Shown piece after piece: positions 12,401 to 27,641 of a DNA stretch of 64,000 nt; the stretch's first letter is position 1; every line of letters starts with the position of its first letter. The notes under the pieces are model-generated. The model was given only the letters and a program-made list of their open reading frames with translations, searched no databases and was not told where the DNA came from. Both the position numbers and the translations under genes were made by a program. This DNA comes from Nymphaea colorata (Eukaryota > Streptophyta > Magnoliopsida > Nymphaeales > Nymphaeaceae), in contig NC_045139.1 in the NCBI RefSeq assembly GCF_008831285.2, forward strand, positions 6,604,204-6,668,203, read 5' to 3'.

Positions 12401-15400
12401 TGGACTAGAATCGTTGTTGAAAAGCCTTTTGGTAAGGATTTGGCCAGTTCAGAGCAATTGAGTTCTCAACTAGGACAGCTCTTTGAGGAACCCCAAATAT
12501 ATCGTATTGATCATTACTTAGGAAAGGAGTTGGTGCAGAACCTGGTAAGTTACACATCAAGAGTTCAGTGTGCCCAATAAAATACCACCCTATATAAGTA
12601 GTGTTCATTTTTTCACAACTTGAAACTTGCAGTTGGTTCTTCGTTTTGCCAATCGTCTGTTTATGCCCCTTTGGAATCGCGATAACATAAGTAACATCCA
12701 GGTAAATAGTTCTCTAATTCTCTATGAACTGATTCCTTTGATGTTTAAGCTGATATTCTAAATCCTCTCTATTGGACCTCTATCTGTGAATAGACTGGAC
12801 TCTGTTTTGTGGCATTGTAAAATCATATTCTACCATATCGACTTTGTTTCTCTCGAAAAGAATATCTACCCCGAAGATATGCGTCTTTATTACAAAAAAA
12901 CTGTAGATTTTCAATTTAGGAATGAATACATAGTTCTAGTGAAACTGTAGTATGTACTTAATGTTCAGATAATACCCCTTGCATGAATATTTCAAAACTT
13001 TGTTTTGTTTCTCTTTCTTCACAGATAGTCTTCAGGGAGGATTTTGGAACAGAAGGACGTGGTGGATATTTTGATGAATATGGGTACATATCATTTTTTT
13101 CCATGCATATACATTGTTCCTCTGTAAGATGGTTGTAATTAGTTAAATGCTTTAGGAAATTTTTGTGGCTCAGCAGCCTCTACTTTCATGTATGAAGTGA
13201 CATCAGGATGGTGTCTTTATTTTCCTGACTTGTACAGTTTTACGTCAGAGCAACTTTTACCATAAGTTTGTTTTAAGAAAGTGATTAGAATAATGCAGCT
13301 GTTATTTAATTCCTTTGGGGCACTAAGTATACAATCTCTATCCTGTGGCAAGAACTTGGTACCCTTGATTAATGGCATTTATTTAGTTATGTGGAGTAGT
13401 GATCAACCATCTTTATCGTTGACAGGAGAGAGTAGTTATGACTTTGTTATATCATTTTGTGTGGTGTTCATTTCTGGTCTACTGTTTTTGTTAATGAATT
13501 TAGCACTGAATGTTGGAAAAGTTAGGAGAGGCTATGCCTTCAAATACTTCTTCACATTTTTTATTCTTTTGCAGAATTATCCGGGATATCATTCAGAATC
13601 ATTTGCTGCAGGTACATATGACTTGTATGAACTACAGAATTGTGGAGAATATTTTTCATGATAATCTACTTCATTGTTGAATGATTGGAAAATTTCTGGA
13701 AAGGGTCTTTGCTAATTTATAGAGTTGACGTATTGTTGTCCTCCTTTGATATTTGTCTTTTGAATGAATCAACTTCCAGCTACTGCTTCATAAGTATCTC
13801 ACAATTAGAATCCCTTTTTATTTTCTATTCTAAGTTCTTATGCTTATGTTCTCTAAAATTGAGCTAAGATGCAAGTTTGGTTCTCCTGTTTGAAAAGCGT
13901 TTAAATTTTAACAATCAAGCAGGAAACTTACTGCTCCCAATGTAAAAGGCTTTTCATTTTGGATAACAAGGACCATACTGGTTTATGTAGAAAAGTTTCA
14001 AAGATCAGTTTTACATTTGAAATCAGGAATGCCCTTCTTTGACACCAGCACCCACATGCAGACTTAACATTCATCATTTTTTAGTCAAATGATGTGTTTG
14101 CTGAAATTTTCGGTAATAAGTTGAAGGAAAAATGTTCAATATGAAAGTGAAAATAACTCGGGGGGAAAAGTTATAGTGGCCTGTGAAGAATATGGTAGTA
14201 ACTGAATATCAGAAGATTGGTTATATAACTTATATTTCAACAGTTTGTACGTTTCCTCATTTGGCTGCTAATCTTCAGATATGGTCTTGCTATAATCTGT
14301 TATGCTTTCTTTAGTGCCCGTTAAGATATCTTGTATTTTATTGTCTTTGTTCATATGCCTGTCAGTGAAGTTCAAGTTTATTAAAGTTAACCATTTTTGC
14401 TGTTGCCACTCTTCTCAGATTCTTTGTTTAGTTGCAATGGAGAAGCCTGTGTCTCTTAAACCTGAGCATATTCGGGATGAGAAAGTAAAGGTGTGCAAGT
14501 TACTGCTGTACTCTGTCAGTCATAAGGAGTCAAGATTCAACCAATTTGTCTTGTTCACTCTCTAATTATTCTGTTGATGTAATCCAGGTTCTTCGAGCAG
14601 TCACGCCTATAGAGGATGATGATGTTGTTCTTGGACAATATGAGGGATATAAGGATGATCCAACAGTTTCAAAGAACTCAAATACCCCAACTTTTGCGAC
14701 TGTCATTCTCCGATTACACAACGAAAGATGGGAAGGTGTGGATTTATCTTTTTTTTTTTTTTTCCTTTTGGCTTCATATAAACATATGTCTGTCATTGAT
14801 TGCAGCACGTGTATAACAGTGTAACACATTAAAGAGGTCTATATATATATATATATATATATTGTGTGTGTCAGGACCCTTGGACTTTGCCTCCTAGTTC
14901 CCCTCTCCCCCCCCCCCTCCCCCTCTTTTGCATAAATCTGATGTCATAGATGAACTTGGTGTTAGGAAACCAGGATCTTTCAGAATCCTTTAAATAGTGC
15001 AGACAATCTTACAGTATAGATACAAACCTATAGTTCTCAATGAGAAATCTGTCAGGAATGAGTGCACCAAGGCACTCAAACTAAACTGGTAACATAGCAG
15101 CAAGCAACTCACAAAGAGGCACCAAGGCCCAACAAAGAATCATACGACTGAATGAAAATGAAACTTTGTTAAAGAGAATGCAGGGGCGGTATAACAGTGT
15201 CACACAAGAAGTATGTTACAAGAGGCTTTAAATAAGAGAGTAATAAGTAGTTAGAGGACCCAATGGCTAAAAAATTTGGGGACTCCAACATTTCCTACAA
15301 AAAATAAAAAAATGAAGATGGATGCAAAACAGAAAGTGAATACAAGACAAAAAATAAAATAAAAAATTACAAAAAAGTCCAAAGTACAGGTATATATTAG

Positions 15401-17308
15401 ATTATATGTTACTTACAAAATATTTTGTACACTTGGATGTCCAAAAATTTAGAGAACAAATGAATATCAACATTTTTTACTGTGCAGATGGGATTTTATA
15501 AGCTGACCGACCTAAGACTGTCACTTTTGAACCCTTATAAGCTTCACTCTTTTTCCTGTGTTATTGGACATGCAGAGTTCATTCCTATGGTTGGAGTTGT
15601 GAAAAACCTCATAGAGTAGGCCCCAGTGGCCAGATAAAACTGGGTGGTAGGATCCAGATGCATGTAGGATCTTTAGCTTATATATATTGCACTTTTCTAC
15701 TATCCCAATATTTTGTACCAAATTCTTATATTATCCTGCACTTCAATTTGCACCTAAGAATCGGTATATGCCAACTACCTATTTGACCTGCTGTGATGGG
15801 CCGCTATTGCAATTTTGCTGATTTCTTTCTAAAATTATGCTTCTTGGAGATTTTTCACTTTGTACTGATTTTTCCAAAATTTACATTCAGTTTATGACCT
15901 ATAGTTCTACGCTGTCCCCCATTCTGGTTTGATTATAACCATGGTCCATATCTTATGAACTCCTAAAATCATGAATAGTGAGATTTAAGCATGAAACAAT
16001 TTAGTGACTCACAAGGTTTTAATAGTGAGATTTAAGCATGAAACAATTTAGTGACTCACAAGGTTTTTGTTCAAATATATCACAAACTCACGTGAATTTT
16101 GAACAATTTTAGTCAATGACATTTGCCTTTTCTACTCAACCACTAATGAAAATCTTTTTATAGGTCTAACAAAAGAATTAACAGTATCAGTTCTCATGAC
16201 AAAAAGTTTTTAAATGTTGAAGTTATTAGGTCTTTTTATGGTTGAGTACGATGGTGATGTGACATTTGAAGGGTAAGAGTGTGCACATGGAATTTACTCG
16301 TGCACAACCGTCTGTGTCTACCTTCAGATTATCAACCAAGGTCATCTGGATCTGCACTACCTTTGTATTCTCCACCTTCATATGACAGCAAAGTGGCCTG
16401 AGAAATGTACACTCAAGTACAAGTTAGAACTTGCAAACTTTGATCTTTCTAATTGTCTTTATTTATATCTCTATGTTTGTGGCATGGATGTATCTGCGAG
16501 TAAACGCATCCATTTCTGTGTCTTTCAAAAATGGAAGGTTGAATGTGTTTTTCTTGAACTTCAACTTTGAGCACATGGCTGCATGATGCTTAACTTGTTC
16601 TGTTTCTATACTTGTCATTCCCGTTCTTTGAATGATACTAAATGAATCTGTTTCTGTAGACATATTTACTGTACCTTTGAGGTTTGTTAACAAAACCATT
16701 TTAAATTTTTGCAGGTGTTCCGTTTATACTTAAAGCAGGAAAAGCACTTAACTCAAGGAAAGCAGAAATACGCGTCCAATTCAAGGATGTGCCTGGTGAC
16801 ATCTTTAAGAGTATGATTCTTTAACATTCTTTCATTTTTCATGATTTAGCTGGCTTGGTTTGCTCCTGATTTCTTGCTACTTGATATTTTATATGCTTGA
16901 TGTATTAAACCATTATGAAGTTTCAACTGTGCGTTGGAGTTCTATATTATAATCTATACTTGTCACATTCATAAATTAAATAGAAAATCATGGCTGCCTT
17001 GATTGTGGCTGATGAGATGTTGAGTCCTGATAATACCAATGAAGCATTGGAACTGGGACCACTTGAAGCGTATGGATGCTTCCCAGTGGTGAGGTTCTTA
17101 CCTCTCATGGGTTGGACCTTAAGAAGGCGTTCAATTTAGTGCATTGGAATCTCTATCATATAGTACGACAAAGACCCATTTTTATGGGCCAATTGCATTT
17201 TTTTCTATTATGAAAATTCTTTTTGCTCCCTTCCTAGTACTCTAATGGCTTTGTGCCATCTTTCCTACAACTTTGCTAACTCCTTTTTTTTTGTTTCCGA
17301 AACCTCTG

Positions 17309-17342
<34 letters not shown>

Positions 17343-20300
17343 CGCTCTCTCTCCCTTTAATTTTCCTCATTCTCCGATCTTCCTTTCCAGAAAGTAACTT
17401 CTTTTCTTTGTAGAAAAGTATGCACTCTTTCATGTTTATGACTGTAATTCTAGTTTGGTTTTGGTATTATTTTTTTATACTACTGTTTCTCGTTTGAAGT
17501 TCTCAATGCGTTGGCTATATTATAACATTAATCATAAGGTCAGTGTTTGTAAGTTTTATTAAAACTGTTTGAGATGTGCAAATTGATTTAGTCAGGACTT
17601 AATTTGTTTATTTTCATGATCTTGCCTTTCATACTATACATATTTTACATTAGTTGCATCATGATAGCATGCCTTTAATTCATGCAAGCTGGTTCATTTA
17701 CTTTTCTTTCAACTATGAATCTTATGGCATCATATTGGGAATTTGAACAGATTGGAAGGTTCTATTTATCAAAGATGTTTTTTTAGTTTTTTCTGAAATT
17801 AATGAAGCAAATGGTTTTGGTCTTATCTATCAGTTTGAATATGAGCTAAACACTGACATCTCCTCTTCTATATCTGCACTGTGATCTTACCCTTTATTGG
17901 TTTCTCTTTTAGGAATATATTTCTTCACTTTTGTGAGGGGTTTGTGATGTTTGGTTTATGCAGGCAAAAAGCAAGGCAGAAATGAATTTGTCATTCGACT
18001 TCAACCTTCTGAGGCAATGTACATGAAATTAACTGTAAGTGCTCAATCTTAAGAGCATTTCTACCCTGTCAAGCATTTGCCATGTTGGAAGCTGATGCTA
18101 CTCTGAACCATCAGTAACAATTGCTTACCTGATGCATTGTCAAATTTTTATTTGATATTATTTCTTCTGATGTAGCATTATTATAAAGTAGAATGGATAA
18201 ATGCACGCAAGTAATTATGGAAGGTTCATATGGGAAAACGTGTCAAGAGGTCTTTATGGTAGCCACTGTTTTAAATTTTTGTCACTTCTGGTGTTTCCTA
18301 AATTCTGGTGGCTTGTCAAAGTGTCCCTGTATTTCCTAGCTACTTTTTTGTATATGTTCTCAGTACACAATGTGCTTTTTCATTTCATTGTGCTGAGAAT
18401 ACATTATCGAATTGCTTGTTTGAGCTATGAATAATGGGCCTCCGTGAGGTTGAAGTCTAGATCCATATCAAGTCAACAACATAGATAGGTTTATGCATTC
18501 TTACGTTGAATTTTTCTTTGCTGGTTAAATATCCTTTAGTGGCTAAGCCTGTTACCTTAGGTTTTCCTTTCCCTTGATTTAGCTTCAAGACTGGTGGCAC
18601 TTAACGAAAAGGACGTGAGGATCTAAGCAGCAACTTCTTGATGGTTTCTATAACTTGCAAATCTTCGCTAGCTATGGTATTTAGTTACCTGGTAAATGAT
18701 GCCCATTGATATTACAAAATTTCAGCCTGTGAGCCTCATTAGACAAGGGAAGAATGGGATAATTTTCTGGGCTTAAAAGACTTGCCCACCAGCTTATTGT
18801 CTCCCTGTTTTATGCAATAAAATAAATTGGTAAACTATTATACGATCTTCTTCATCCCGATATGTAGAGCAGTAATATTTACACGCTGGATCTCATTGGT
18901 CCTCTTGGCTACCGGGAATTTCTTCTCCATTTTATTGGTTGGCTTTCTGTTTCTAGCATTGTCCAAGAACCCTTTTGCAGTTCAGAATCAGGAAAAAATG
19001 ATAAGGGACTTTCTCCTACCTAATGATCACATCATTTGGTATTTGTGATTGTATTGTGACATTGACAAACTATTTAAAATCACTTTTATATAAGATCATT
19101 TAGCGTCTGAATCTTGACATATTTTGTACTCTGCCATTCATTTTTCATGTTGCACTACATCCATCCAACAAGCTCTATGTCTGATCTGAGGTTCCACAAC
19201 GGATTTATGTTAACATTGGACTCGATAAATGGTTTTTTTCTGAGTTAGACTTTACCTTTCTATTATCCTAGTAATCTTATTTGCTCGTGGAACATCAATA
19301 AGAGTATGTGGGTTCTTAACATAGCTTTTGATGTATTGTTCCATTTGTACAGGTAAAGCGGCCTGGACTGGAAATGTCAACTATCTTAAGTGAGCTAGAC
19401 TTATCTTACGGGCAACGTTATCAAGAAGTTGTAATTCCTGAGGCATATGAGCGGCTAATTTTGGATACGTATGCTGTTGACTTTTGCATTCTACTCTTAT
19501 CAATATCTCATTTAGGATCTTTATTGTTTTTTAACAAAACAAGGAAATGGAACAACCCAATGTGAAATTTCACGTAGCTTGATTGACTGGTTAAAAATGG
19601 AACTGATTCAGCTTTTCTCTTTCCTTTTCCTATGTCACATAGTAAGATTTACCAAGTTACATATCCATTATAAAATCAAACAGATCATCAAAGAGTTTCA
19701 TGCCGACCTTGCTTCTAGTTACTATAATTGCTTTCATGATAGGTGAGATGAAATCAGGTTAAGTTGTTATCTCTTAGGATATATGCTTGGTGTGTGTCCT
19801 GCAAAGGATGTACACTGGTTACAACCAGAAAAGAACTTTCTCTTTTACTGTATGAATCTTCATTATAATATTCTTGAGTTGCTGTTCAATTCAATAGCCC
19901 TAGGGCTCACGCTCCGTATACAATATTTGCCAGTCACCTGAACGAGTCGATATTTCATTTACACTTCAAAGTTTCCTTTTTTTTTTTTTTGGTATACAGG
20001 TTTGAGATGTCACAAGCGGCTAACTTGATTTTCTGGTATTTGCAGAATAAGAGGTGACCAGCAACATTTTGTCCGCAGGGATGAGCTAAAGGTAAGTTGT
20101 GCTCCTCCTTTCATTTAATTGGACTATGATTTCATTGTGGACAAGAAGCAAAAATAGTAAGCGATTTTCTTTTTCAGGCGGCCTGGGAGATATTCACCCC
20201 TTTGCTACATAGAATTGATGATGGAGAAATCAAGCCAATTCCCTATAAAGTGGGGAGCCGCGGCCCAGATGAGGCGGATAACCTACTCAAGAAAGCTGGA

Positions 20301-20345
20301 TACGTGCAGACCCATGGCTATATCTGGATACCACCCACCCTGTGA
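9168..20345 (+). CDS. G6PD: Cytosolic glucose-6-phosphate 1-dehydrogenase, 15 coding exons, complete
   Basis: It oxidises glucose-6-phosphate to 6-phosphogluconolactone with NADP+, the first step of the oxidative pentose phosphate pathway. Coding exons: 9168-9368, 10210-10295, 11583-11649, 11732-11918, 12387-12544, 12633-12701, 13025-13083, 13575-13611, 14419-14490, 14588-14735, 16715-16810, 17964-18034, 19353-19468, 20046-20091 and 20178-20345. They sum to 1581 nt (526 residues), close to the usual plant cytosolic length of about 510-520. Visible landmarks are the nucleotide-binding GASGDLAKK (residues 47-55), EKPFGKD (192-198), the active-site signature RIDHYLGKE (220-228), [10 protein letters not shown] with the likely catalytic histidine, and the C-terminal end [11 protein letters not shown]. 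There is no transit peptide and the N-terminus is short and polar, so it is cytosolic rather than plastidic. All junctions are GT/AG and keep frame. Exon 3 is the least conserved part. Introns 10 and 11 (1.98 and 1.15 kb) hold repeat relics. Confidence 0.96.
9399..9443. repeat. (TA)n(TG)n microsatellite in G6PD intron 1
   Basis: TA repeats pass directly into TG repeats about 30 bases after the exon 1 donor. Confidence 0.95.
14841..14870. repeat. (AT)n(GT)n microsatellite in G6PD intron 10
   Basis: About 11 AT units then a short GT run. It is followed at about 14901-14927 by a C-rich tract. Confidence 0.95.
14959..15298 (-). mobile_element. LTR-like block (possible solo LTR or LTR remnant) in G6PD intron 10
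   Basis: Read on the minus strand the block begins TGTTGGAGTCCCC and can be ended at ...TCCTAACA, so it has the TG...CA ends usual for plant copia-type LTRs. It also contains a TATA-like TTATTTAAAGCC in an LTR-promoter position. No 5-bp target-site duplication is visible at these ends, so the borders are guesses. No gag or pol reading frame accompanies it. Confidence 0.3.
15974..16067. repeat. Tandem duplication, 47-bp unit, two copies
   Basis: The unit starting AATAGTGAGATTTAAGC occurs at 15974-16020 and again at 16021-16067 with essentially no differences. It lies in G6PD intron 10. Near-identity implies a recent duplication. Confidence 0.95.
16985..17160 (+). mobile_element. LINE reverse-transcriptase fragment in G6PD intron 11
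   Basis: One frame reads [11 protein letters not shown]. After a frame change the sequence reads [15 protein letters not shown]. This matches the order of the plant LINE (L1-type) reverse-transcriptase motifs ALIANE... and LDxxKAxDxVxW. Frame breaks and the short length show a dead fragment with nothing intact. It is sense-oriented relative to the host gene. Confidence 0.5.
17308..17342. repeat. (CT)n(GT)n microsatellite in G6PD intron 11
   Basis: A CT run followed directly by a GT run. Confidence 0.9.
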
Positions 20346-21881
20346 CTGGTCACTCAGTGTTTTATGTAAATGTAGGCAGATCATTTTCATCCCACTGCAA
20401 GTAGTTGTAGAATAAGTTTGATCAGCTAGCTAGCGTGAGAGTTTGGTCTTCGTAGAGGTTGCCAGTTTGTTTTTCCCACCAACATTCTGTTCAATTTGTC
20501 ATGTGGTCATCTATATATACATCATCTTTGTTTGTATATATGTGCCTGTGGGTGCTTCAGCGCATCATGCAGAAACACAATTTTTCATGCAACGTACATC
20601 AGCAGCTGCCTCCTTGAACGCAGTCACCATAATGGTCTCTGCTAGCTCTTGGCTTCGTGAGAATATATTACTAAGAACCAAGCAGAAAGGCTTTCTGAGA
20701 ACACAGTAGCAAAAAGAAAAGAAAGTTTACATGCTTGAAAATATGAGGAAGAACTTCCGAAAAGCTCGGGATGCAAGCTATTTTCACTTAATTGCAGTTC
20801 AAACACCATTTCTTGATAGCAAGGCTTTTCCATGAAATATGGTTTCACGCTGGCCACATCTGGATGTGAAACTTTAGTTGAAAAGAAGACACCCGATACA
20901 AGCGAAGCAGTATATGAGGAGAAAACATGGGCACCGTTTCTCGACCTTTTGATTGAGAAATCATAAATTTCATACATACAGATGTGAAGATCTTTCAAGG
21001 TTATATGTCAACCGAACACCAAACAAAAATGAGAGCTTTCAGTTAAAAAGTTTGAGTCTCTGGCTCCCCAAGCCCGCGTCACCTTCATGCTCAATGTCAG
21101 TCGGGACAAGGTTTAAGTGGCCTTTGGATCGACAAAGTCTTAAAGATAACTAGAGAAGAAACAATAACAAATAAATCAGGTGTCGCAGCATTGACTTTTC
21201 ATGTTCGTTCCATAAATTATAGTTCAGGGAATAACGACAATAACGAGGAGGGAGGAAAATAATGACAATGATCAAGTTTAAATAATTCGCTAATATCCAA
21301 GTTGTTCAGTCCTGCTTTACTCCATGTTCCAGTTCTTTGCTGTAACCAATATGTTCTAGTTGCTCCTTTCAAACCAACGACGCCAAGATCAAGTCACCCC
21401 TGTTAGATGGAATGTGCAAGTCAAATATGTTTCCGCATTGTCCTTGAGCAGAGCAGCACAGCTAGTATTTGACAGTTATGTCGAAATAATCAAAATAATA
21501 ATCGGCACTAACCACACCATACCGTTTGTTGTTAAATGGTTATGCAAATTGCAACAGAACCAGACAACTTGCTCCAATGGTGTTACGACTCAGACCACCA
21601 CCCTGGACAAGAACTTGCCTTGCGAAGCTTGTTTCAAAGGCGGAGGACCCACATGTTTCCCCGGGTCCTGTCTTATCTGGTTATAATCCAGTGTAGCCAG
21701 TCCACCATTCATAAGGCAGACAAGTGAAAAACATACACAAATAATAGCGTGCACTGGTCTTAGTTGAATTTCATTTTCCATTTCAAGCATGATTCCATAC
21801 ACAAAAAGGTACACGCATCTAACGATGCTAAGATTAAAAAAATGCAGCACTGACAAGGGCATCAGTTCATGGATCCAAAAT
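20346..21881. other. Convergent intergenic region between G6PD and the ARL2-like gene
   Basis: This contains the 3' UTRs of two genes that face each other. The longest minus-strand frame here (20642-20998, 118 codons) resembles nothing known and has no coding context, so it is not called. No repeat was recognised. Confidence 0.6.
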
Positions 21882-24896
<3,015 letters not shown>

Positions 24897-25566
24897 TTCC
24901 TGGACATTACTGTTATGTTAATATTATAACATAAAGAATAGCCAAAAGACAAGCCTCACATACGTCTTTCCATTGTGATTTGTCAAGAACAGAAGTAGCA
25001 CAACATCATAAAGTAGAAACAAGATATCTAGGAAAGGAAAAGCATAGGACGATGCTGAGAAGTAATCAGCAAATGGACTGATGGACTGGATTTCTTTTGG
25101 TCTAACAAGATTTTCTATGTGTTTCTGTGCCCATCTATCAATTCATTATAGCCCATTATTCTTGCTGCAGATCCACCAACATATCCATATGAAGATTTAG
25201 TATGTCAAAATGTATAACATCTCCTATGGTGAACATTTCCATCTTACAGGCCAATAGCACAAACTTAGTGATTTGACAAAGGTGCTTATATTCATTTTAT
25301 TGCACGTAACTCCCATAGTAACTCCTTATAGATTATGATCGTTAAATGAGTATTTACCACAGCATCATTGCACTTGCATCACATCCTGAGCAACTAGGTT
25401 CGTTCGCTTGTAGTGATAGCAGGGTAAGATCAAGTTATCTGATCAAATTTCAATATTGATTTTTCTATTCCACCACCAAATTATCCCCATTCGTCATCTC
25501 CATGAACAAGAGGGCTGTTGTTCATTGGGACACCAATAATCAAAAGAGAGGGAGGGACTCCAATCG

Positions 25567-25618
<52 letters not shown>

Positions 25619-27609
25619 GCACACTACTAAACATACTAAAAACAGAAGAAGCAACAGAAAAAAGCACATCTTTGAAGCACAGGCACCAAGCATCAAGAAT
25701 ATTATCTCTCGCTACAACAGGAGTCAGAGAATCTCTTGCATCTACCAATTGAGAATGTTAAATAACCATACAAGTGATACAATGGCCAATAACGCTGTAT
25801 TTTTAGGCCTACATAGATTGGAGCTGCGATCACCAAAATGGGCGTCTAACGCATGGTTACCACTTGGAATAGCTCACTGTTTTTGTGCATTTTAACATCA
25901 AGAAATAGCAAGTCCACAATGGTTCGGAAGCAACTGTAGATGAAAAACATTGTATGATCTACCTTCTCCCCTTCATCAACGCATTACGAGAAAGAGCAAG
26001 TCCACAACTCGAAAACTGAGAGAAAAATGCAAAAAAGGGGGGGAAAGATAAAAGGAATAAGACGGTTTTGGGCATACATTTTGGGCGCACAAAGAAGGGG
26101 GAACGACAGAGAGAGGGTGAGAGAGAAGACGGTTTCCACTATCAGCACCGCGAAGATCAAGCTCCGTACCTGTGGATGTATGCCTGCTGAGGACGGAAGG
26201 TCGCCGAGGTAGGAGGATGCACAGCGCTGAAGATGGCGCAATTCTGCTGCTGGATGATGAGGAACCTTGCCCGGTGAGTTTAAACCAAAAAACCATCCAT
26301 TTCACGGGTAAAGTTTTTCGGCGTTTGATGGAGGAGGAGAAATCCGCACCAATTCCCCTCCTCTACATGTTTTTGATCCTTAATCAAACGTCCCCTAATC
26401 ATTCCACATCCGAAGCTTCACTTCCTTTCGAGTTTAGATATGTGTTTGCATCAAACAGCTTCTTATGTGCTTTAACTTGTACGTAAAGACCCACTTCTTT
26501 TTAAAAAAAATAAAAATTGTAAAAACATGAAAGGTAAAATAAAATGATAATTGTAATCTTAGAAAACTGCATCTAATTGTTCCAACCTATAAAGTTAACA
26601 ATGGTGTACTTAATAACTTCCAGACATAGCTGATGAATTTTCCCATAATTTAAATCCAAGGGCATTTTGGTCGTTTTATGTTTATGGTATCGTATTATGA
26701 ACCATAACATATAAGACATAAATATGTTTCTACCCAAACTTTATAGAAAATAATGTTTTTAAAAACATTGACAAAACATAAACTTGAAATTAAAACTTTC
26801 CTTACGAAGCGTGTGCTTGTTAACTCATTTGCAAGCAAATATTTCGAATTTCTCGAACTTAGGATGCATGCATAAATTTATCAATACTTGAGGGGTTGTT
26901 TGTCAATTCCTCCAATAATACGACGGCTAACGATCATGTGGGCTTCCGTGCACAAAAAGGTCCATCCAGAACCCAACTGGGACCTTCTTACTTCCCCTCC
27001 ACGTAGTTTGCCGGTTAACCAAACAATCAAAACCTTGTGCACCAAGTAACTTAACCTTCCAATCCTTAGGGCGGAAGTCAAAGAAGGGTGTGAGCGTCGA
27101 ACAACCACCCTCATGGGCTCCAGTCAATTCCGCGCCCAGTCTAAACAGCCAGTCCAACTAATGCTTGTCGCCGCCGCGGACTAACCCCTGTAGGACCGGC
27201 ACCCAGCGAGGGGTCAGTTTATTCTGTCAAGGTTTGCAGCAACTAGGTCTAACCCAGCAGCCTATCAATATGTGTGTATGTATGCACGTATGTATTTTTA
27301 CAGAAAACCGCATTAGATTGAGAAATAAGGCCGATCAGATTAACGACTAAGCCTGAATCTAAGTCTAAACGATCTCATCGGGTCAGGCTTGGCGAAGTGT
27401 GGAGTGTGCCAATTTGGGCTCGACCAGTGCACGCCCTTGCAATTTGTATCAACACGACCTTTGTTGCCGTTTCACCAAATTTTGCAGTTTGGCTCGGCGC
27501 AGTCCACAGGAAAAAAGCGGTTCGTTGTACACGTGACCAGCTTCCTAGCTAACCAGCCATAGCTAGACCTAACCTCAGCCCCACACTACAACTAATTAAC
27601 ATCTCTCTT

Positions 27610-27641
<32 letters not shown>

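Noticed and set aside
20642-20998. 118-codon minus-strand frame between G6PD and the ARL2-like gene
   Set aside because: It has no recognised domain and lies in 3' flanking DNA of both genes; length alone is not enough to call a gene.
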